This document shows, one piece after another, positions 9,503 to 18,134 of a DNA stretch of 64,000 nucleotides (its first letter is position 1; each line of letters starts with the position of its first letter). The notes beneath the pieces were generated by a model. It had not been told where the DNA came from. It saw only the letters and a list, made by a program, of their open reading frames with translations, and ran no database searches. The translations under genes and the position numbers were made by a program. Source of the stretch: CAIUGU01 sp965279735 (GTDB lineage: Bacteria; Pseudomonadota; Gammaproteobacteria; Steroidobacterales; Steroidobacteraceae); contig OZ257260.1 of NCBI GenBank assembly GCA_965279735.1, forward strand, positions 682,001 to 746,000. The letters run 5' to 3'.

Positions 9503-10555
9503 TCAGGAGACGAGAATTTCGTGGCGGCCTTGCGCGCTCGCACCAGCCAGTTCGATGATCCGCATGACGGAAAGGATTTCCGCCGTGCTGACAGGGGGTG
9601 GAGCGTTGCCGGAAAGCGCATCGCGGACCTGGGCGTAAAACGCCGGATAGTTGCCGGGCGTCGTGGTGATTTCGACGGGCATCGCGTTACCGTCCTGCAT
9701 TCGGGTCAGAGTGCCACTGACCGGGTCTTCGCCCCATGCGGCGTGATCGAGAGGTCGCAGGCCCGCAAGCAAGTCGGTTTCCTGCACATCGAATCCATGT
9801 TTGACGTAGCTGCCACCGGTCCCAAACACGCGGAAGCGGGGGCCAGGAGACGCCGCGAGATAGCTGCTCGACAGGATCACGCGCAGAGTGGGATAGCGCA
9901 GCACCACGTGGAAGAAATCGGTGGCGAGTCCGTGGTCGCGCTGGATCGCAAGATCCGCGCTGACGCCGAGTGGCATGCCGAAGAGCAGCAGTGCCTGATC
10001 GACGAGATGCGGGCCGAGATCGAACCACGTGCCGGCACCCGGTTCGGGGCGTTCACGCCAGCGGTCCCGCACTTCGAGGCGGTAGCGGTCGAAGCGCGAT
10101 TCGAAAACAGCGATACGGCCGAGCTCGCCTTTCATGACGAGCTCCCGCAGCGTGAGGAAATCACCATCCCACCGGCGATTGTGGAAGACAGTCAGCATGA
10201 GGTTCATCCGCGTGGCGACGGCTTGCAGTTCCTCGGCTTGCGCGACATCGAGCGTGAACGGTTTGTCGACGACGACATGCTTGCCTGCCAGCAACGCCTT
10301 GCGCGCAAGATCGAAGTGAGTGGAATTCGGCGTGGCGATCACAACGAGGTCGATATCCCGATCCAGCATTTCGGCAAAGGCCAGAACCTGGCAGGCGGGA
10401 TAGTCGCGCGCCACTTTCGCCGCGTCGCCCGAGACGATAACGGACAGGTCGAGGCCGGGCGTACACTCGAGCAGCGGCGCGTGAAACGTCTTGCCCGCAT
10501 AGCCGTAGCCGACGAGTGCGACGTGAAGAGGCAGGTGTGAGCTTGTCTCTGTCAT
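9503..10555 (-). CDS. Gfo/Idh/MocA-family NAD(P) oxidoreductase
   Basis: The 350-residue protein starts with a Rossmann fold (VALVGYGYAGKTFHAPLL, residues 12-29). The family dinucleotide/substrate motif VIATPNSTHF...GKHVVVDKPFT follows, with the conserved lysine of the DKP motif. The C-terminal half has the family's beta-sheet domain with WFDLGPHLVDQAL. No signal peptide is seen, so it is cytoplasmic. Relatives oxidise or reduce sugars, inositols or keto-sugars. It is divergent from the MFS gene at 10600 with only 44 bp between start codons, so both probably share one control region. Confidence 0.9.
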   Translation of the reverse strand: MTETSSHLPLHVALVGYGYAGKTFHAPLLECTPGLDLSVIVSGDAAKVARDYPACQVLAFAEMLDRDIDLVVIATPNSTHFDLARKALLAGKHVVVDKPFTLDVAQAEELQAVATRMNLMLTVFHNRRWDGDFLTLRELVMKGELGRIAVFESRFDRYRLEVRDRWRERPEPGAGTWFDLGPHLVDQALLLFGMPLGVSADLAIQRDHGLATDFFHVVLRYPTLRVILSSSYLAASPGPRFRVFGTGGSYVKHGFDVQETDLLAGLRPLDHAAWGEDPVSGTLTRMQDGNAMPVEITTTPGNYPAFYAQVRDALSGNAPPPVSTAEILSVMRIIELAGASAQGRHEILVS

Positions 10556-10599
10556 TGAAATGATTGCTTATAAACAGAAGAAGTGAGGGGAGTCATTAT

Positions 10600-11853
10600 A
10601 TGAATGCAGCGCCGCAAATGCCGCTTTCCATCCGCGCCCGGCTCGCGGCGATGATGTTCCTGCAGTTCTTCATCTGGGGCGCCTGGGCGGTCACGCTGTC
10701 CACGTATCTCGGCCAGACGCTGAATTTCTCCGGCACTGATATCGGACGTGCCTATTCCACCATGCCCTGGGGTGCCATCGTTGCGCCTTTTGTGGTCGGC
10801 CTGGTCGCAGACCGCTTCTTTGCCGCGGAGCGTGTGCTCGCAGTGATGCATCTCGCCGGCGCTGCCTTGCTCTGGTGGGCAGCATCCGTACAGGATCCAT
10901 CAGGATTGTTCTGGGTCCTGCTGGCCTACGCGCTCTGCTACAACCCGACGCTGGCGCTCGTCAACGCCATCTCGTTCAACCAGATGAACAGTCCTGAAAA
11001 GCAATTCCCGTTTGTACGGGTCTTCGGGACTTTCGGCTGGATCGTCGCGGGACTGGTCGTTGGGTTTCTCGCACTTGAGGCGACCGCCACTCCACTCAGG
11101 ATTGCGGCTGGGGTTTCCGCGGTGCTTGGCATCTTCTCTTTCTTCCTGCCGCATACGCCGCCGAAGTCGCTGGGGCGCAAGGTGTCGGTAGGCGATGTGC
11201 TCGGCTTTGAAGCACTGGCCTTGCTCAAGCAGCGTTCTTTCGCCGTATTTGTCGCGGGCTCCCTGCTGATCTGCATTCCCCTCGCGTTCTACTACAACTT
11301 CGCCAATCTTTTCCTCAATGAGATGGGGGTAGTGAATGCTGCAGGAAAGATGACGCTCGGCCAGATGTCGGAGCTGTTCTTCATGCTCGTCATGCCGTTC
11401 TTCTTCGTTCGCCTTGGCGTCAAATGGATGTTGCTGGCGGGCATGCTGGCATGGGTGGCGCGCTACGCCTTGTTCGCGCTGGGCAATCCCACCGAACTCG
11501 TCTTCATGTACTACGCGGGCATCCTGCTCCACGGCATCTGCTATGACTTCTTCTTCGTGACCGGTCAGATTTACGTCGACAACGCCGCACCCCGGGCAGT
11601 CAGGGCCGCAGCGCAGGGTTTCATTACACTCATCACCTATGGCGTTGGCATGCTGATCGGCGCGGAAATTTCCGGCCGCGTTGTGGCGGCCTACGAAATC
11701 AGGGATGGGGCCGCTATCGTGGGCCACGATTGGACCGCGATCTGGATGGTGCCGGCAGCAATGGCCGGTGTGGTCGTGATTCTCTTCGCCCTGTTGTTCC
11801 GCAAGGATGCTGCGGTGACCGACGCCGCTCACGCCGTCGCTGCCCGCTCCTGA
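10600..11853 (+). CDS. MFS transporter, nucleoside:proton symporter type
   Basis: Using the ATG at 10600, which follows a GAGGGGAG ribosome site, gives 417 residues and 12 hydrophobic segments. MMFLQFFIWGAWAVTLSTYL near the N terminus, PEKQFPFVRVFGTFGWIVAG and YDFFFVTGQIYVDNAAP near the C terminus match the NHS/NupG-YegT branch. Known members import nucleosides, but branch members near sugar genes may carry glycosides. Glucokinase follows 4 bp downstream, suggesting a hexose-yielding substrate. Confidence 0.85.
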   Translation: MNAAPQMPLSIRARLAAMMFLQFFIWGAWAVTLSTYLGQTLNFSGTDIGRAYSTMPWGAIVAPFVVGLVADRFFAAERVLAVMHLAGAALLWWAASVQDPSGLFWVLLAYALCYNPTLALVNAISFNQMNSPEKQFPFVRVFGTFGWIVAGLVVGFLALEATATPLRIAAGVSAVLGIFSFFLPHTPPKSLGRKVSVGDVLGFEALALLKQRSFAVFVAGSLLICIPLAFYYNFANLFLNEMGVVNAAGKMTLGQMSELFFMLVMPFFFVRLGVKWMLLAGMLAWVARYALFALGNPTELVFMYYAGILLHGICYDFFFVTGQIYVDNAAPRAVRAAAQGFITLITYGVGMLIGAEISGRVVAAYEIRDGAAIVGHDWTAIWMVPAAMAGVVVILFALLFRKDAAVTDAAHAVAARS

Positions 11854-11857
11854 CAGT

Positions 11858-12826
11858 ATGCAAACCGCAGCCATCGAAGCCTCGGCACCGGAGCGCCGGA
11901 CACTGGTGGGCGACATCGGCGGCACGCACGCGCGCTTTGCGGTAGTAGGTACCGGTGCACCCGAGCTTCGCCGGATCTATCTGTGTTCAGACTTTCCACA
12001 CGCTCATCTGGCGATCGATGCTTATCTCGCAGAGATCAAGGCACCCAGGCCGGAGCGGGTGTCGCTCGCGGTCGCCGGCCCGGTCATCGATGGCAGTATC
12101 GCCTTCACCAACAACGGCTGGCGAATCTCGGAAAGTGAACTGCTTGGGGCAGGGTTCGCGCGAGCACGACTGATCAATGACTTTGCGGCACTCGCGCTGG
12201 CCATTCCGCACATCGACTTGCGCGATCTGAAATGGCTCGGCGGTCCGCGGAGCGCTTCCGACGCCACGATCGTGGTCCTTGGCCCCGGCACCGGTTTCGG
12301 TGTTGCGGCGCTAGTTCGCGACGGGCGGCAGCAGATGGTGGCCACCACCGAAGGCGGGCACGTGGCCTTCGCACCGGATGATGAAGAGGAGATGGAAGTC
12401 CTTCGTGTCCTCAAGCGTCAATTCACGCGTGTGTCGGTAGAGCGGCTGCTTTCCGGACCAGGGCTGTCGAGCCTGCACCAGGCATTGGCGGTGATTGACG
12501 GGCGCATGCAGGAACCGCTCGACCCAGCGGAGATCACTCGTCGTGCCCGCGCGGGAGATGAACACTGTCTGCGAACGGCAAAACGCTTCTGCGGCATCCT
12601 CGGATCGGTTGCAGGGGACGCCGCGTTGTCGTTCGGAGCGCGCGGAGGCGTCTGCATCGCAGGTGGCGTGGCGGAAAAAATGGCCGACCTGATCGAAGCC
12701 TCGGATTTCCGCCGTCGCTTCGAAGACAAGGGGCGATTTGTTGCCTATCAGCGCGCGATTCCCACGTGGCTGCTGGTCTCCGCAGACGCAGCGCTCGTGG
12801 GTGCAGCCCAGGCCGTGAGTGACTGA
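11858..12826 (+). CDS. glk: Glucokinase
   Basis: The 322-residue protein has the N-terminal phosphate-binding loop LVGDIGGTHARFAV (residues 16-29). AVAGPVIDG and the glucose-binding FTNNGW follow, then LINDFAALA and LGPGTGFGVAAL, then ATTEGGHVAFAP. These are typical of the bacterial Glk family (ROK-independent type). It phosphorylates intracellular glucose with ATP. It lies tightly after the MFS gene and 67 bp before a Tat-exported isomerase-like gene, so it probably feeds hexose from this cluster into glycolysis. Confidence 0.93.
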   Translation: MQTAAIEASAPERRTLVGDIGGTHARFAVVGTGAPELRRIYLCSDFPHAHLAIDAYLAEIKAPRPERVSLAVAGPVIDGSIAFTNNGWRISESELLGAGFARARLINDFAALALAIPHIDLRDLKWLGGPRSASDATIVVLGPGTGFGVAALVRDGRQQMVATTEGGHVAFAPDDEEEMEVLRVLKRQFTRVSVERLLSGPGLSSLHQALAVIDGRMQEPLDPAEITRRARAGDEHCLRTAKRFCGILGSVAGDAALSFGARGGVCIAGGVAEKMADLIEASDFRRRFEDKGRFVAYQRAIPTWLLVSADAALVGAAQAVSD

Positions 12827-12893
12827 TTGCCGAGGGCACGGTTCTGGAGAGGGTTTGCAAGGTGTACTGCAATCAACGCATCGGAGACAACCC

Positions 12894-13934
12894 ATGAAGA
12901 TCCGGACGGTTCGCAGAGGCTCGATGTCCCGCAGGGATTTCGTGGGTGGTCTTGCACTCGCGGCATCGCAACTCGCGCTGGGCCCGCTTTATGCGCAGGG
13001 CGGGCGCAAGCCAGATTCCGTGATCAATGGTGTGCAGATCGGCGTCATCACGTATTCCTTCAGGAGCATGCCGGACCAGAGTGCTCAAGCCTTGCTGCGC
13101 TACTGTCTCGAGTGTGGCATCAGCGCGATCGAGCTGATGGGCGATCCGGCGGAAGTCTTTGCCGGAGTACCTGCCAATCCCGATGCAGAGCGCTATCGAA
13201 AGTTTCGTGCGCGGAATTTCATGGCGAATCCCCCGCCATTGACTGCCGCCGAGGAAAAGGAACGCACTGGAGTCATGGCCGGGCAGGCCGTCCACGAGAA
13301 AAAGGTGGCGGCATGGCGCGCCAGCGTGTCGATGGAGAAATTCACGCAGCTGCGGAAGATGTACAACGACGCGGGCGTCAGCATCTACGGTTTCAAGCCG
13401 TCGGCGTTCGAGACTTCAAGCACGGCTGCCGAGGTCGACTATGGCATGCGGGCTGCCAAGGCACTGGGTGCGTCGCATGTCACAGTCGAACTGCCCACTG
13501 ATCCTGCGCAGATGACGCGGCTGGGGGAGGCGGCGTTGAAGCACGGGTTGATGGTCGGCTATCACCAGCATCTGCAGGCAACGCCCACGTTGTGGGATCC
13601 CGCGCTGGTGCTGTCGAAGGGCAACGGCATTAACCTCGATCTGGGGCATTTCACGGCTGCGGGCAGTGACGATGGCATTGCCTTCATGCGGGCCCATCAG
13701 GACCGCATCACGAGCATGCATCTTAAGGACAGGAAGAACAAAGCCAACGGCCAGGCAAACCTGCCATGGGGAACGGGCGACACGCCGCTGACAGCGGCAC
13801 TGCAACTGATGCGTGACCAGAAGTACCGCTTCCCCGCGACCATTGAACTGGAGTACGACATTCCGGCAGGTTCCGATGCAGTCAAGGAAGTCCGGAAATG
13901 CCTTGAGTTCTGTCGCCGCGCGCTGGCCACATAA
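12894..13934 (+). CDS. Tat-exported sugar phosphate isomerase/epimerase-like TIM-barrel protein
   Basis: From the ATG at 12894 (GGAGA upstream) the product is 346 residues. It begins with a twin-arginine signal (SRRDFVGGLALAASQ, ending LYAQG near residue 37). The mature part is an AP-endonuclease-2/xylose-isomerase-like barrel: GVITYSFRS, AIELMGDPAE, VGYHQHLQ, INLDLGHF, SMHLKDRKNK and ATIELEYD. Export makes a sugar-phosphate substrate unlikely; a free or oxidised sugar in the periplasm is more plausible. A close relative lies at 18135. The next gene starts inside its stop codon. Confidence 0.88.
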   Translation: MKIRTVRRGSMSRRDFVGGLALAASQLALGPLYAQGGRKPDSVINGVQIGVITYSFRSMPDQSAQALLRYCLECGISAIELMGDPAEVFAGVPANPDAERYRKFRARNFMANPPPLTAAEEKERTGVMAGQAVHEKKVAAWRASVSMEKFTQLRKMYNDAGVSIYGFKPSAFETSSTAAEVDYGMRAAKALGASHVTVELPTDPAQMTRLGEAALKHGLMVGYHQHLQATPTLWDPALVLSKGNGINLDLGHFTAAGSDDGIAFMRAHQDRITSMHLKDRKNKANGQANLPWGTGDTPLTAALQLMRDQKYRFPATIELEYDIPAGSDAVKEVRKCLEFCRRALAT

Positions 13935-14995
13935 TGGATACGCGCAAGCACGTCACTCCATTCTTGCGGGCATTCGCGTTTGTCGCGCTGACTCTCGGGA
14001 TGTCGGGCATTCAGGCCGCTGAATCATCCTCTGCCGGAGGAAGGCTTTATGTTTCGGATGAACGCGGCGGTACGGTCGTGGTGGTCGATGTCGGAAGCGG
14101 CGCGATCGTCTCGCGCATTGCTGTTGGCAAACGCCCTCGAGGCCTCAGTCTTTCGCCTGACGGGAAGAAGCTCTATGTAGCGCTCTCGGGGTCGGCGATC
14201 GGCGGTCCCGGTGTGGACGAATCGAAGCTGCCGCCGCCCGACCGGCGTGCGGACGGCATCGGAGTGATCGATATCGCAACCGGCCGGCTCACGGCGACGC
14301 TGGAGAGTGGGCCGGATCCCGAGACGTTTGCGGTCTCGCCCGATGGCAGGACGCTGTACGTATCGAACGAGGACACGGGGAGGCTGTCTGCCGTGGATGT
14401 TGCGTCGGGCAAGATCCGCCAGTCCGCCACTGTGGGTGTCGAGCCCGAAGGCGTTTCGATCCGCCCCGACGGCAAGGTCGTCTACGTCACCTGCGAAGGC
14501 GATGGCACGGTGCACGCACTGGATGCAGCGACGTTGCAGCCGCTTGCCACCATTCCCACCCGGGCGCGACCGCGAGCCATCGCGTTTTCGCAGGATGGCA
14601 GCAGGGGCATCAGTACCGATGAAGTGGGGGTTGCGCTCACGGTGTTCGACACGAAGACGCACGCTGTCGTCGAGACCATCTCGCTGGCTGCACCTGGCAA
14701 TGCACTCATCAGGCCCATGGGCATCGCCACTTCGACGGATGGTCGCTCGATCTTCGTGACCACCGGTCGCGGCGGCTCGCTGCTCCAGGTAGATACCGGC
14801 AGCCGAAGTGTCCGGCGTGCGATGGATGGAATAGGTCAGCGACCCTGGGGACTCGCGCTCAGTACCGACGGGCGCAGGGCCTTCACTGCGAATGGCCCGT
14901 CCGGCGATATCTCGATCGTGGACCTCGAGAAATGGACCATCGAAAGGCGTATCAAGGTGGGAGACAGTCCATGGGGAGTCGTCTACCTGCAGTGA
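13934..14995 (+). CDS. Secreted YncE/cytochrome d1-like beta-propeller protein
   Basis: This 353-residue protein has a signal peptide (about residues 1-30, ending GIQA). Repeated blades of the form LYVSDERGGTVVVVDVGSG, LSLSPDGKKLYVA, FAVSPDGRTLYVSNEDTG and IAFSQDGSRG are spaced about 40-45 residues apart. This gives a seven-bladed propeller of the YncE/YVTN type. No heme site is visible. Such proteins often accompany quinoprotein systems, but the job is unknown. Its ATG overlaps the stop of the isomerase-like gene by one base, so the two are translationally linked. Confidence 0.85.
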   Translation: MDTRKHVTPFLRAFAFVALTLGMSGIQAAESSSAGGRLYVSDERGGTVVVVDVGSGAIVSRIAVGKRPRGLSLSPDGKKLYVALSGSAIGGPGVDESKLPPPDRRADGIGVIDIATGRLTATLESGPDPETFAVSPDGRTLYVSNEDTGRLSAVDVASGKIRQSATVGVEPEGVSIRPDGKVVYVTCEGDGTVHALDAATLQPLATIPTRARPRAIAFSQDGSRGISTDEVGVALTVFDTKTHAVVETISLAAPGNALIRPMGIATSTDGRSIFVTTGRGGSLLQVDTGSRSVRRAMDGIGQRPWGLALSTDGRRAFTANGPSGDISIVDLEKWTIERRIKVGDSPWGVVYLQ

Positions 14996-15030
14996 AAAAA
15001 CCGTCCCGGTAAAACCTGTCCTGCGACGGT
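14995..15030 (-). terminator. Rho-independent terminator for the leftward quinoprotein unit
   Basis: On the minus strand a six-base stem (ACCGTC at 15030-15025, GACGGT at 15005-15000) with a 19-base loop is followed by six T residues at 15000-14995. It lies directly after the stop of the gene at 15036 and overlaps the end of the convergent beta-propeller gene. Confidence 0.6.
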
Positions 15031-15035
15031 CCTGA

Positions 15036-16730
15036 TCAGTACAGATAGAACGCGTTCAGCGTGTCCCCGCTCGCGACGAGGATGTACTGCTTGTCATCCA
15101 GCGTGTAAGTCTGCGGCGCGTTCGAGACGTTGCCGAGTTGCGTATGCCAAAGCGGCTTGCCATTGGCCGGGTCCCTTGCAACCAGATTGCCCGCCGTGTC
15201 ACCCGAGAAGAGCAGCCGGCCTGCCGTCGTCAGGATGCCGTTGGCAAGCCTACCGGCAGACGGATAGCGGACAGTCCACGCTACCTGGCCCGTCTTCGGA
15301 TCGATGGCCTTCAGGTAGGACTCTGCGGTGACGCTGAGTTCTTCCTTGCCTCCGAGTCCCATCGCGCCGCGCGGATCCGTCTCGGCCTTGTAGTACATGG
15401 CCCACGATTCGGCGACCGGGACGTAGAAGAGGCCATAGTCCGGGTTGTAGCTCGGTGGCGGCCAGTTCGCAGCCCCCTGGTTGGCGCTTGAAACCAGTGC
15501 GCCGGACACATGACTGTCCTTGGCGGGAAGGCGGACCGGTTGTCCTTTCGCGTTCAGTTCCGGCTCGGCCCAGTTCGCGGTGCTCGAGAACTTGCCCGTG
15601 ACGAGGTGTTCGCCGTTCGTCCGGTCGACGACGAAGAAATAGCCGTTGCGCGCTGCCGTCATCGCGACCTTGCGCGTCCGGCCACCCATCTCGATATCCG
15701 CCAGCACGGGTGTCTGCGCCGAATCCCAGTCGTGCGTGTCGTTGGGCGAGGTCTGGTAGTACCACTCCATCTTGCCAGTCTCGACGTTGATGGCGACCAG
15801 CGAACAGGTATAGAGGGCATCCTTGTTGCCCCGGGCATCCGGAAAGTAGGAGGGCGACGGATTGCCGGTGCCGATGATGTAGAGATTCGTCTCGGGGTCG
15901 TAGGATCCGGGGACCCAAGGATTGCCACCACCGTGTCTTGCCGCGTACAGGTCCTTCCACGTTTCAAGGCCGGGGTCACCGGCGTTCATGGGCACGGCGT
16001 ACCACTTCCACTGCAATTGCCCCGTTTCGGGATCGAACGATTGCAGGAAGCCGGGCGCATCGAGATCGTTGCCTGCACCGACGAGCACATGGTTGCCGAC
16101 GACGACGGGTGCCGGCGTGGAGAAGTACTGCTCCTCGAAGCTCGCGATTTCGACATGCCAGCGTTCCTTGCCTGTGGTCGCGTCCAGCGATACGAGGTAG
16201 TTGTCCGGTGTTTCCATGAAGAGATAGTTGCCCCACATGCCGAGGCCACGGTTGCCGATATGCGTGCCGCCGCGGGTCTTCCAGTGGTAGTGCCAGAGGG
16301 TCTTACCGCTGCGGGCATCCACGGCCCAGGCATTGTCGGGAGTCGAAAAATAGAGAACGCCATTCACCTGCAGAATGGACGCACGGATATTGGCGACGAG
16401 CGATGCAAACAACTTGCCTTCGCCGACTCCCCCGATGTTGACCGGATAGGGCCCGCGGTCGCTTGCGCCGGCCGTGACTCTGGTGGTCCACGCGAGCGTC
16501 AGCTGTTTCACGTTGGACTGGTTGATCTGGTCCAGGCGGCTGTAGCGCTTGCCGCTGTAGTCGCCTGAATAGGTTGGCCAGGAGTCGGGCAAGGGATTCA
16601 GGATGCGAGAGGGATGCAGTCCTTCTGCGGGTTCCGCTGCATGAAGCGATGTGCCCGCTGCAACGGCAAACACCAGGAACCCGCGAAGCAGGGTGTGGGT
16701 GAGGGTCTGCATTCTGGTTGACCGTGTCAT
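15036..16730 (-). CDS. Quinoprotein-like (PQQ alcohol dehydrogenase fold) periplasmic protein, copy 1
   Basis: The 564-residue protein has a signal peptide (ending SLHAA, about residue 31) and then an eight-bladed propeller. WPTYSGDYSGKRYSRLDQIN, AWAVDARSGKTLWHYHW, LVSLDATTGKERW and the metal/catalytic region TGNPSPSYF and SPNDTHDWDSAQTPVL resemble PQQ methanol/ethanol dehydrogenases. The adjacent Cys-Cys that normally precedes NRG is Gly-Thr here (GGTHIGNRG), so PQQ use is uncertain. No heme motif is present. The partner cytochrome gene overlaps it by 4 bp. The paralogue at 33792 shares this layout. Confidence 0.85.
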   Translation of the reverse strand: MTRSTRMQTLTHTLLRGFLVFAVAAGTSLHAAEPAEGLHPSRILNPLPDSWPTYSGDYSGKRYSRLDQINQSNVKQLTLAWTTRVTAGASDRGPYPVNIGGVGEGKLFASLVANIRASILQVNGVLYFSTPDNAWAVDARSGKTLWHYHWKTRGGTHIGNRGLGMWGNYLFMETPDNYLVSLDATTGKERWHVEIASFEEQYFSTPAPVVVGNHVLVGAGNDLDAPGFLQSFDPETGQLQWKWYAVPMNAGDPGLETWKDLYAARHGGGNPWVPGSYDPETNLYIIGTGNPSPSYFPDARGNKDALYTCSLVAINVETGKMEWYYQTSPNDTHDWDSAQTPVLADIEMGGRTRKVAMTAARNGYFFVVDRTNGEHLVTGKFSSTANWAEPELNAKGQPVRLPAKDSHVSGALVSSANQGAANWPPPSYNPDYGLFYVPVAESWAMYYKAETDPRGAMGLGGKEELSVTAESYLKAIDPKTGQVAWTVRYPSAGRLANGILTTAGRLLFSGDTAGNLVARDPANGKPLWHTQLGNVSNAPQTYTLDDKQYILVASGDTLNAFYLY

Positions 16731-17560
16731 TTGATCGTAACGAGGTAGGCGGTGACATCGTGGATGTCGCTGTCCGTGTATTTCCGCATCAGTGCCTTGT
16801 GTCCGGCCAGCGGATCGAGGACCTCGACCTTCGGAAGGTCACCCTGTCTCGGGAACGTGCGCTGCGTGCCATCGTTCAGGCGGATCGTGACGAGGAACTC
16901 GTCGATCCGCATCAGCTCACCCTCGGCATTGCTGCCGCCTGAATCGACGCGGGCCCTGGAGCAGGTTCCCGTTGCCGGCATGAGCCAGCGCTGCTGCAGC
17001 TGCCGCGCTTCGTCGAATTTCGCACCGATGCCCTTGAGATCGCCGGTCACCGAATGACAGCCGGCGCAGTTCGCGCCGAAGAAACGCTTGCCCGCGCCGG
17101 CTTTGCCCGTAACGAATTCCGGAGGACGGATGCGCGCGGGGTCGCGGCTGCTGATGGAGAAGCTGTGCAGGAATTCGGCGATATCGGAGAGCTGCGGCGT
17201 GGAAAGTGAAAAGGCCGCCATCGCGGTATTGGGTACGCCCTTCAGCACGACCTCGGAGATCAACTCCCCTTTCTGGTCACGCAGTACGAGTTGTGAGCGC
17301 AGCAGGCTCGGACCGCCGTCGCCGCCGCGAGTGTCTTTGCCGTGGCAGAAAGCGCAGCCATTCAATGCATAGAGTGCAGCACCGCGGTCGACCGCCGCCG
17401 GGTCCGTGGTGCGCGCCGGATAGGCCTCGACGCGGGGCACGGGCACTTCCGCCTCGCATTCCCTCAGCGTCTGCTGGGCAGCGGCATTCCCCCACGCGGC
17501 CAACAGCACACTGACAGCAACGCACCGTCTGAAAGTTTGCAAGCTGGTCGGGTTACGCAA
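16727..17560 (-). CDS. Diheme c-type cytochrome with extra C-terminal domain, partner of quinoprotein copy 1
   Basis: The long frame extends to 17773, but the upstream part lacks a signal. TTG at 17560, with AGAGG seven bases before it, gives 277 residues and a clean signal peptide ending GNAAA. Heme sites are CAFCH (residues 69-73) and CAGCH (165-169). After the second heme comes a beta-rich stretch (GELMRIDEFLVTIRLNDGT, then TFPRQGDLPKVEVLDPL) before the final helix ending DVTAYLVTIK. That stretch is shared with the cytochrome at 32941. The stop overlaps the quinoprotein start, so electrons probably pass from that protein to this cytochrome. Confidence 0.87.
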   Translation of the reverse strand: MRNPTSLQTFRRCVAVSVLLAAWGNAAAQQTLRECEAEVPVPRVEAYPARTTDPAAVDRGAALYALNGCAFCHGKDTRGGDGGPSLLRSQLVLRDQKGELISEVVLKGVPNTAMAAFSLSTPQLSDIAEFLHSFSISSRDPARIRPPEFVTGKAGAGKRFFGANCAGCHSVTGDLKGIGAKFDEARQLQQRWLMPATGTCSRARVDSGGSNAEGELMRIDEFLVTIRLNDGTQRTFPRQGDLPKVEVLDPLAGHKALMRKYTDSDIHDVTAYLVTIK

Positions 17561-17673
17561 GGGAGTGCCTCTGTATGACGTTTCACTGCGGCGCTGTCGT
17601 TGTCCCGGGTCGATCCGTGAGTTCAACGCCGGTCCGGGAAAAAATCGGATTCGTGCCTTGTTTCGCCAGAGGG

Positions 17674-17687
17674 TGACAGCGCTGACA
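17674..17687. promoter_or_regulatory. LacI-like operator candidate TGACAGCGCTGACA
   Basis: The core CAGCGCTG is a perfect palindrome; the outer arms TGA/ACA match imperfectly. The left arm TGACAGCG is identical to the operators at 4278, 25063 and 39281. It lies 114 bp upstream of the cytochrome start at 17560. Confidence 0.45.
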
Positions 17688-17900
17688 AAGCGGGAACCAA
17701 CTTCGTTCCGGAGCTTACAGAATCGATTGCGAATGGTCGAACGCCTGTTTGCAAGAAGACAGCCACCCTTCATCCCAAGGCGCTATTCAAAACATAAATG
17801 CTGTTGGTGTCGAAAGCAGTCACCGCGTGTCGCGCTGCTGCATAGCGGCATATTCTGCTGCTGATCTCGCATGGACAAGCATTCTGTAACGGGGCATATT

Positions 17901-17914
17901 AGTAATCGATTACA
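17901..17914. promoter_or_regulatory. Palindrome AGTAATCGATTACA, possible repressor site
   Basis: It contains the perfect 12-bp palindrome GTAATCGATTAC with a CG centre. The right half CGATTACA recurs at 23825-23832 in front of another unit. Confidence 0.4.
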
Positions 17915-18060
17915 AATTGAAGATAAGGCAGGGGGTTCTTCGGAATCATGACAAAGATCATGACTCGCTGGCTGTCATTCGCGAGCTGCGGATTGGTCCG
18001 CGGATAGCGACGTGGAACGCCGTGCTTGTCATCCCCATTCCCGAAATGACATTACCAGAA

Positions 18061-18074
18061 TGACAGCGCTGACT
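18061..18074. promoter_or_regulatory. LacI-like operator candidate TGACAGCGCTGACT
   Basis: This shares 13 of 14 bases with the site at 17674 and lies 61 bp before the isomerase-like gene at 18135. Two like sites at opposite ends of one divergent region suggest joint control of both transcripts. Confidence 0.45.
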
Positions 18075-18134
18075 CCCCGCGAAGCAGCCCTGACGCATTC
18101 ATTCGTTAGCGATCGTTCCCCCACACAGGATTGA

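Larger units (their letters stand above)
17561..18134. other. 574-bp divergent control region
   Basis: No gene is supported here. The leftward cytochrome/quinoprotein unit and the rightward Tat isomerase-like gene start at its two ends. It contains two near-palindromes beginning TGACAGCGCTGAC (17674 and 18061) and the perfect palindrome GTAATCGATTAC at 17902-17913. ATCATGAC occurs twice (around 17946 and 17958). AT content is higher between about 17880 and 17935 than in the surrounding genes. Promoters for both directions are expected here, but I cannot place -10 boxes with confidence. Confidence 0.55.
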
